Assembly (NCBI GenBank): GCA_045634325.1
Contig: JAZRAA010000041.1
Location: 1-8,868 of the forward strand
Reading direction: 5' to 3'
Length of the DNA stretch: 8,868 nucleotides
Source of the DNA: URNF01 sp045634325
GTDB lineage: Bacteria; Bacillota; Clostridia; Oscillospirales; Acutalibacteraceae
The notes below the pieces were generated by a model, which worked only from the letters and a program-made list of their open reading frames with translations, was not told where the DNA came from and searched no databases. Shown here one piece after another: positions 5,167 through 8,868 of this stretch. Made by a program: the position numbers and the translations under genes. Each line of letters begins with the position of its first letter. Positions within the stretch are counted from its first letter, which is position 1.

Positions 5167-5516
5167 GGTACTACCTGAAAGCGACATACCGCGCCTCTAT
5201 TCGGATGTTCCGCACGGGCAACACAAAGGAAGTGGAACGTCTGGACGCCGAAAACGCCGCGATTCTTGCGGAGATTCACGCCAAACTGGAAAGCGGTCAA
5301 TGTGACTATGCTTTCTATCGCCGCAAGAACAGCGCGGAACTGTACACGCGGGATACGAAAAGCGGGCGCATTCGCCGGACGCATTTTCTCCGGGAAAACG
5401 GCGAATTGGAGCCGACAACCCACCACGTTTTCCGGGACGCGGCGGAAATGGCGCGTGATGTTACGGAATACGCCCACGGCGGATATATCAATCTTTGCCG
5501 GATTAAAAGCGCTTGA
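5163..5516 (+). CDS. Hypothetical 117-residue protein, last gene of the operon
   Basis: I do not recognise this protein. It is mixed alpha/beta and charged, with a helical segment at about 21-45 (NTKEVERLDAENAAILAEIH), a basic stretch RRKNSAELYTRDTKSGRIRR (53-72), and THHVFRDAAEMARDVTEYAH (86-105). There is no signal peptide or membrane segment. The ATG at 5163 overlaps the stop of the upstream gene (ATGA), with a GAGAGAGGGG site about 10 bases upstream; longer in-frame starts would run deep into the zinc-binding gene. A terminator begins 10 bases after the stop, closing the operon. Confidence 0.78.
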   Translation: MRYYLKATYRASIRMFRTGNTKEVERLDAENAAILAEIHAKLESGQCDYAFYRRKNSAELYTRDTKSGRIRRTHFLRENGELEPTTHHVFRDAAEMARDVTEYAHGGYINLCRIKSA

Positions 5517-5526
5517 ATCAATACCA

Positions 5527-5558
5527 AAAGCCGCCTCCATACGGAAGCGGCTTTATTT
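5527..5558. terminator. Bidirectional terminator between convergent operons
   Basis: AAAGCCGC (5527-5534) pairs with GCGGCTTT (5547-5554). The stem continues as TCC/GGA after one C-A mismatch, with loop ATAC. On the plus strand it is followed by ATTT; on the minus strand by a TTTTGG tail. It lies just after the plus operon and about 100 bases beyond the end of the minus operon, so it could stop transcription from both sides. Confidence 0.85.
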
Positions 5559-5657
5559 GCGCTTTCATGCCGTTTTATTGCCATTATTGGCAAATGCGAC
5601 AAATGGATACGGGCAACGCTGAAAACGCGTTCCAGCGGCTTAAAACACCCGTTTCCG
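5559..5657. other. Short noncoding stretch with one small dyad
   Basis: No supported gene lies between the terminator and the last minus-strand gene. A small perfect dyad TTGCCA-ttat-TGGCAA occurs at 5578-5593. It is too short and lacks a T tract to be called a terminator; it may be a weak binding site or chance. Confidence 0.4.
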
Positions 5658-5879
5658 TCAAGATTCAGGCGGGTTTTCAAAGAAGCGGAAAAGTTTCGCG
5701 GCGTTCTTAGACGCGATACGGAACACATGGCGCGGCGACATTTGCGGCTTAATTTCCTCCGCAATGCGTTCATACGTATGCCCATAAATCAGGCGCAAAC
5801 GCATGATTTCCGCGTCTCTGTCACTGTGGATGTGCTCTGAGATAAGGGATTCCATTTCGCTGTTGGTGTAATCCCTCAT
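5658..5879 (-). CDS. Sigma-region-4-like helix-turn-helix protein
   Basis: A 73-residue protein that is nearly all helix-turn-helix. Residues 21-34 (RDAEIMRLRLIYGH) and 35-43 (TYERIAEEI) read like the first helices of sigma-70 region 4. Residues 48-60 (SPRHVFRIASKNA) would be the recognition helix. Regions 2 and 3 of a sigma factor are absent, so it could not act as a full sigma. Stand-alone proteins of this type in Firmicutes phages usually sit near late genes and are thought to regulate them, which is the best guess here. The start lies 4 bases after the stop of the basic mini-gene; GGAAAGG about 11 bases upstream is inside that mini-gene, so the two may be translationally coupled. It is the last gene of the tail/lysis operon. 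Confidence 0.8.
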   Translation of the reverse strand: MRDYTNSEMESLISEHIHSDRDAEIMRLRLIYGHTYERIAEEIKPQMSPRHVFRIASKNAAKLFRFFENPPES

Positions 5880-5883
5880 CCTT

Positions 5884-5964
5884 CTAACTGCCTTTCCGCT
5901 TCTTGGTTCCTTTGCCGCCTCCGTCTTTACGGGTTCGTTTCTTCTTCTTGTAACGCTGTCCCAT
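5884..5964 (-). CDS. 26-residue, very basic mini-protein overlapping the gene before it
   Basis: The frame ATG 5964 to TAG 5884 encodes 26 residues starting MGQRYKKKKRTRKD and ending GTKKRKGS. There are 14 lysines and arginines, one acidic residue and a central GGG. The ribosome binding site is excellent: GGAGGTGA at 5980-5973, 8 bases from the ATG. It overlaps the 3' end of the preceding membrane-protein gene by 38 bases in another frame, and stops 4 bases before the HTH gene. This position and signal argue that it is translated. It could bind DNA, RNA or acidic membrane lipids, or be a short leader that couples translation of the HTH gene. I know no named family. Confidence 0.6.
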   Translation of the reverse strand: MGQRYKKKKRTRKDGGGKGTKKRKGS

Positions 5965-6226
5965 ATGTTCCGTCACCTCCGCAGATGAAGTTCACGCCGC
6001 CGCCGTCTTGCGTATAGGTTTCACTTACGTAATCGTACTGTTGCCATACGTAGAGCCAGCTCAGGTTAGTGGCGACAAGCGCGGCAATCAGTACAACTAC
6101 CAGCCAAAACAGGCGGCGGGAATGTTCGCGCTCGCTTGCAAGCGACGTTTCGTATGCGATGAATGGCACAGGCGCGGGTTCCGGGTTTCCCTGTTCCGGG
6201 ATGTCCTTAATGGGCTTTTCGTTCAT
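5927..6226 (-). CDS. Single-pass membrane protein of the lysis operon
   Basis: A 99-residue protein. It has a proline-rich N-terminal segment (EQGNPEPAPVPF), a positively charged stretch (REHSRR, 33-38), one strong membrane segment (LFWLVVVLIAALVATNLSWL, 39-58), then YVWQQYDYVSETYTQDGGG and a polar glycine-rich C-terminus. By the positive-inside rule the N-terminus would be cytoplasmic and the tail outside. Similar single-pass proteins with a glycine/asparagine-rich tail are common beside holins in Clostridia prophages, but their role is not established to my knowledge. The ATG at 6226 was chosen because GGAGGTG lies 6-7 bases upstream; the frame extends 16 codons further without such support. 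Its last 38 bases overlap the mini-gene. Confidence 0.78.
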   Translation of the reverse strand: MNEKPIKDIPEQGNPEPAPVPFIAYETSLASEREHSRRLFWLVVVLIAALVATNLSWLYVWQQYDYVSETYTQDGGGVNFICGGDGTYGTALQEEETNP

Positions 6227-6257
6227 GTTCAACACCTCCGCGCCTATGTTATCATCA

Positions 6258-6572
6258 TTACCAGTCCGCGTCAACAGTCTGTTCTTTGGCGGCCTGATTC
6301 ATTTCGTACACCGCCGCTTCCAGCGTGGCGCGGAGTTCGTCGGCGGGCAGCGTGAAACCGCGCTCCGCAAAGTATTTCAGCACGTAGTCGCGCTTTTCTC
6401 CGCTTGTCTCGAACATTTCCTCAGCGGCACGGACGGCGATTTCCGTCATTCGGAAAAGCCGTTCCGTTTTCGCCTGTCCCGCTTTTGCCTTCAACCACGG
6501 GATAAAGTAGGCCGTAATTAGCGCGGCGCACAGGCCGATAACGGCTTGCATGATGGGAGTAAGGTCAATCAC
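6258..6572 (-). CDS. LLH-family phage holin
   Basis: A 104-residue protein with one N-terminal membrane segment (IMQAVIGLCAALITAYFIPW, 7-26). It is followed by an amphipathic, charged helix region, TERLFRMTEIAVRAAEEMFE (36-55), and a C-terminal FAERGFTLPADELRATLEAA (68-87). This layout fits the phage_holin_6 / LLH family, whose members form pores in the cytoplasmic membrane so the endolysin can reach the wall. The start is GTG at 6572, with GAAAGAAAGGA nine bases upstream. It lies 18 bases after the preceding membrane-protein gene, in the same operon as the amidase. Confidence 0.85.
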   Translation of the reverse strand: MIDLTPIMQAVIGLCAALITAYFIPWLKAKAGQAKTERLFRMTEIAVRAAEEMFETSGEKRDYVLKYFAERGFTLPADELRATLEAAVYEMNQAAKEQTVDADW

Positions 6573-6590
6573 AATTGCACGTCCTTTCTT

Positions 6591-6905
6591 TCAAGGAATG
6601 ACTTCCCAGCGTTTGACTTCCTCATAAATGGTGTCTATAAAACTGTTGCCGCCCAAAGCCTTATACGCCTTGTATTCGGCGTCAAAGTTTTCCCGCTCGT
6701 ACTGTTTAATAGAATCCTGCTCGTGCCATTTGTAGTAGGTATTCAGCATGTTGTAACGGTGCACGGATTTCAAACCGGATTTGACGGCGCGAATATCGAC
6801 TATCAGCTCGCGGATAGGCTTAATAATCGTGGTCAGCGTTGCGATAACTGTCGCCGCGCTTGTCAACGCCGCCACAACCAATCCAATGGTAATTGCGCTA
6901 CCCAT
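6591..6905 (-). CDS. Phage membrane protein with conserved C-terminal helix region
   Basis: A 104-residue protein with one N-terminal membrane segment (ITIGLVVAALTSAATVIATL, 5-24). A long hydrophilic helical part includes YNMLNTYYKWHEQDSIKQYE (51-70) and ends with YKAYKALGGNSFIDTIYEEV (78-97). The GGNSFID-IYEE ending is one I recall from uncharacterised proteins next to holins in Firmicutes phages. It could be a second holin, an antiholin or a lysis regulator, because it sits between the endolysin and the LLH holin; none of these is shown by sequence alone. The start has GGGAGG 8 bases upstream, and only 3 bases separate it from the amidase stop. Confidence 0.78.
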   Translation of the reverse strand: MGSAITIGLVVAALTSAATVIATLTTIIKPIRELIVDIRAVKSGLKSVHRYNMLNTYYKWHEQDSIKQYERENFDAEYKAYKALGGNSFIDTIYEEVKRWEVIP

Positions 6906-6908
6906 GTG

Positions 6909-7793
6909 TCAAACCTCCCGCGCATAATCCAGCGAAATCCACCCGTTACCGACGCGCCCCCATGCGGACGCGCCGTTTCCAGCCCGGACTTCTTCCACGT
7001 GGACAATAAGGCCAGCGCCGAAAATATCCAGCTTTTCGGCGGATACGTCAGGCGCGGCGCGGATATTGAGCGTGGACGCCGTGATTTGTACGCGGACGCC
7101 GCCGCCAGCAAGCGCATTGACGCGCTTTTGCACGTCAGCCGGGTTATATCCGGCGGCAGTCAAGGCCTTCACGCGATTGTCGCCGTTGCCGTAACGCCCG
7201 TCAATGACTTCCTGCGCCACAAGTAAGAGCGGCTTTGTGGGCGCGTTCAAAATAGTCTTGACACGCTCCTTGAACGCCTTCCACTCCGCATTGTCCGTGC
7301 CGCACATTTGCGCCGGACACTGTTTCCTCGTTACGTCCCAATGCCGCAACACGTACTTGTCCACGTCGGCGGCGGGTATATTGAGCTCCTTGCAGAGATA
7401 CGCGCACATTTGCGCGGCGTTCTCTTTGGTTTTTTCCGATACGCGGAAATTGCCTGAGCAACACATTTCAACGCCGACGGAATTGCTGTTTCGGCATACC
7501 GGATGAAAGTAGGCTTTCGCCCCGCAATGCCACGCCCTGTCCGAAAGCCGGACGGACTGGAAAATGCTACCCTCATCCACAAAGAAATGCGCCGACGTGC
7601 CGCGCCCCGCCGTCTGGAAATATTTTGCGTTGGCAAGGGCGGTGTCCTGTTTGTTGCCAGTGTAATGGATAACGATATAGCTGACAGTCCGCAACGCCTG
7701 CGGCGTCAGGTTTTGACGGGCGCACGGAAACGCGGCGTTAATAGGAATGCCGCCGACGGTCGCAGTCAAAAAGCCGCTTGTGATAATCTTCAT
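6909..7793 (-). CDS. Endolysin: N-acetylmuramoyl-L-alanine amidase with CW_7 and SH3-like domains
   Basis: Phage lysin that should cut the bond between N-acetylmuramic acid and L-alanine in peptidoglycan. It has 294 residues. The Amidase_2 domain covers about 30-165: zinc ligands H43 (IVIHYTGN), H151 and C159 (LRHWDVTRKQCP), with E109 (GVEMCCSG) in the usual catalytic region and the SAHFFVDEG motif at 67-75. Residues 190-230 (VAQEVIDGRYGNGDNRVKAL, then AAGYNPADVQKRVNAL) match CW_7 repeats first known from the Cp-7 lysozyme, which bind the glycan-muropeptide. Residues 233-294 (ASTLNIRAAPDVSAEKL ... WGRVGNGWISLDY) form a bacterial SH3-like wall-binding domain. There is no signal peptide, so release should depend on the holin downstream. 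Its start overlaps the XkdX-like gene's stop as ATGA. Confidence 0.93.
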   Translation of the reverse strand: MKIITSGFLTATVGGIPINAAFPCARQNLTPQALRTVSYIVIHYTGNKQDTALANAKYFQTAGRGTSAHFFVDEGSIFQSVRLSDRAWHCGAKAYFHPVCRNSNSVGVEMCCSGNFRVSEKTKENAAQMCAYLCKELNIPAADVDKYVLRHWDVTRKQCPAQMCGTDNAEWKAFKERVKTILNAPTKPLLLVAQEVIDGRYGNGDNRVKALTAAGYNPADVQKRVNALAGGGVRVQITASTLNIRAAPDVSAEKLDIFGAGLIVHVEEVRAGNGASAWGRVGNGWISLDYAREV

Positions 7794-8032
7794 GATTGCG
7801 CCTCTTCTGGAACGTCATGCGGCGTTTCGTCCGCACTCTGATTGTCGGGAACGTCAGGCGGGATAACGGCGGCGTTTTTGGCGTCAATGGCCTCTTGAAT
7901 CTCCTCCAAGTCACCCTCTGTCAAAATGCCTTTGTCCAGATACCCGGCAGCGTTGAGGATAATCCAGTAGTCAGGGCGGTTGCCGACGGCTTTCAGATAG
8001 CCGTTTTTGATAAAATCACGCAAAGAAAACAT
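7790..8032 (-). CDS. XkdX-like phage tail-associated protein
   Basis: An 80-residue protein. Residues 1-50 contain a short segment, WIILNAAGYLDKGILTEGDL, like the end of XkdX-family proteins (aromatic helix, then a turn, then (I/L)TEE-(Y/L)-(E/I)). Those proteins lie between tail fibre and lysis genes in Bacillus and Clostridium prophages and have no settled function. The last 30 residues are acidic and proline-rich (PPDVPDNQSADETPHDVPEE), probably disordered. The ribosome binding site AAAGGAGGGG is very strong. The gene begins 12 bases after the tail gene's stop and overlaps the endolysin start by 4 bases, so it is coupled to both. Confidence 0.68.
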   Translation of the reverse strand: MFSLRDFIKNGYLKAVGNRPDYWIILNAAGYLDKGILTEGDLEEIQEAIDAKNAAVIPPDVPDNQSADETPHDVPEEAQS

Positions 8033-8044
8033 GGTACCCCTCCT

Positions 8045-8868
8045 TTAGAATCCCGCTCCAAGCGACAAAAGCGCATTGGTTAAGTTGCTTTCAATCGCGT
8101 CAATAGACAGCCCCACGTCGGCTCTGTATTCAACCGTGACGCTTCCGCTGTCGGCGGAGACGCTGTTATAGCCGGAGAGCGCCGCAAGTTGCGCAGGGGT
8201 GAGTTGATATGTGACAGGTGAGGACAGTGGGAATACAACTTCAACGGGCGTTCCCGCCGTTTCTTGCGCGGCGAGGTACGACTGCACGGCTTCCACGGTG
8301 GCTTCGGGAATTGGCAATACGATTTGACCCCTGCGAGTTGGAGAATTTTGCGAAACATAAGCGTGAGGAAAGTCTCCGTTATAATCCGTCTTGTATGCGC
8401 CGTGGGAAAAGAGCCCGTTATCAGTTCCCGCCGAGACACCTACGTTATCGTAGACGACCCGCACGTTGTTTCCGAGCGATATTGTTGCATTACCCGTCAT
8501 CACGGGTGTTTCGGAACTTGACGGCTTCCAATATTTATGCGTGACGGTCAGCGTTCCCGCCGTCACGTCGAGCGTTCCGCCGTAGACGGTCAGCGGGTCG
8601 GAGTTGGAATCGACGAGCGAAACCGTGACGGACTGGGCGTTTGCGCCTCCCGTCCCCGTTCTTGTGACGGTCACGGACGAGACGCCGGAAATCGGGCGGA
8701 CGTTGGACGGCGACGGGTCGCCGGAGCCGTTTTGCGTCGGGGTGAGCGTAACGGCAAGACTTTGGATGTTGGCGGCGTAGCCGTCTTGGAAAATCGCCGG
8801 GTTGCCGGACGCCGTGCGGTAAATGGCGGCGTCCACGCCCGCTATGAGTTCGAGCAACAGCGCGTTTT
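8045..8868 (-). CDS. Phage tail/receptor-binding protein, N-terminus outside window
   Basis: The frame is open to the window edge; 273 residues are visible, and a TTG at 8857 is unlikely to be the true start. The visible N-terminal part holds the block SLAVTLTPTQNGSGDPSPSN followed by VRPISG, a motif typical of structural tail proteins in Clostridia prophages. It is followed by Ser/Thr/Val-rich beta-strand sequence (SVTVTRTGTG, YGGTLDVTAGTLTVTHKYW). The C-terminal block (RRGQIVLPIPEATVEAVQSY, then AQETAGTPVEVVFPLSSPVTYQLTPAQLAALSG) is also characteristic. The protein probably sits at the tail tip or side and contacts the host surface. The final helix (SIDAIESNLTNALLSLGAGF) may mediate trimer or base contact. 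First visible gene of the tail/lysis operon. Confidence 0.85.
   Translation of the reverse strand, partial: NALLLELIAGVDAAIYRTASGNPAIFQDGYAANIQSLAVTLTPTQNGSGDPSPSNVRPISGVSSVTVTRTGTGGANAQSVTVSLVDSNSDPLTVYGGTLDVTAGTLTVTHKYWKPSSSETPVMTGNATISLGNNVRVVYDNVGVSAGTDNGLFSHGAYKTDYNGDFPHAYVSQNSPTRRGQIVLPIPEATVEAVQSYLAAQETAGTPVEVVFPLSSPVTYQLTPAQLAALSGYNSVSADSGSVTVEYRADVGLSIDAIESNLTNALLSLGAGF

Noticed and set aside
5578..5593. TTGCCA-ttat-TGGCAA dyad as an attachment site or terminator
   Set aside because: Only a 6-bp stem, no T run, no integrase nearby and no second copy in the window.

Overview
This window looks like part of a temperate phage or prophage from a Gram-positive, Clostridia-type host. The evidence is strong GGAGG-type ribosome binding sites, a tail/holin/amidase block of the kind found in Firmicutes prophages, and a fairly GC-rich composition with an AT-rich intergenic island. 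No integrase, terminase, capsid gene, tRNA or rRNA is visible, and the window is cut inside a gene at both ends.

Layout. (1) Positions 1-1980, plus strand: a large primase-helicase with an N-terminal zinc finger and a P4-type SF3 helicase, followed by a clear intrinsic terminator. (2) About 1981-2714: roughly 730 bases without a convincing gene. It holds 15 copies of GTGGA/TCCAC in both orientations, two identical 39-bp direct repeats 310 bp apart, an 18-bp inverted repeat around AT-rich DNA, and then a cluster of short palindromes. A replication origin used by the adjacent primase-helicase is the simplest reading. (3) 2715-3110, minus strand: a ribbon-helix-helix protein fused to a DUF551-like domain. 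It is divergent from (4), a plus-strand operon at 3369-5516 driven by a promoter with perfect -35 and -10 hexamers. Near-identical palindromes lie on both divergent promoters, suggesting a repressor switch. The operon encodes a J-domain protein, a 67-residue unknown, a 251-residue coiled-coil protein with a conserved glycine-rich tail, a small cysteine-rich protein and a 117-residue unknown. Three intergenic gaps in it carry the same kind of hairpin at an almost fixed distance from the next start codon, with compensatory base changes. (5) A probable bidirectional terminator at 5527-5554 separates this operon from (6), a convergent minus-strand tail/lysis operon at 8868-5658: partial tail protein, XkdX-like protein, three-domain amidase endolysin, a membrane protein, an LLH-type holin, a second membrane protein, an unusual 26-residue basic mini-protein, and a sigma-region-4-like HTH protein.

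Taken together, the left part probably serves genome replication, the middle operon looks like a repressible accessory or early module of unknown purpose, and the right part completes the tail and lyses the cell. The most interesting signals are the origin-like repeat field, the paired operators on the divergent promoters, the repeated covarying hairpins upstream of start codons, and the overlapping basic mini-gene.
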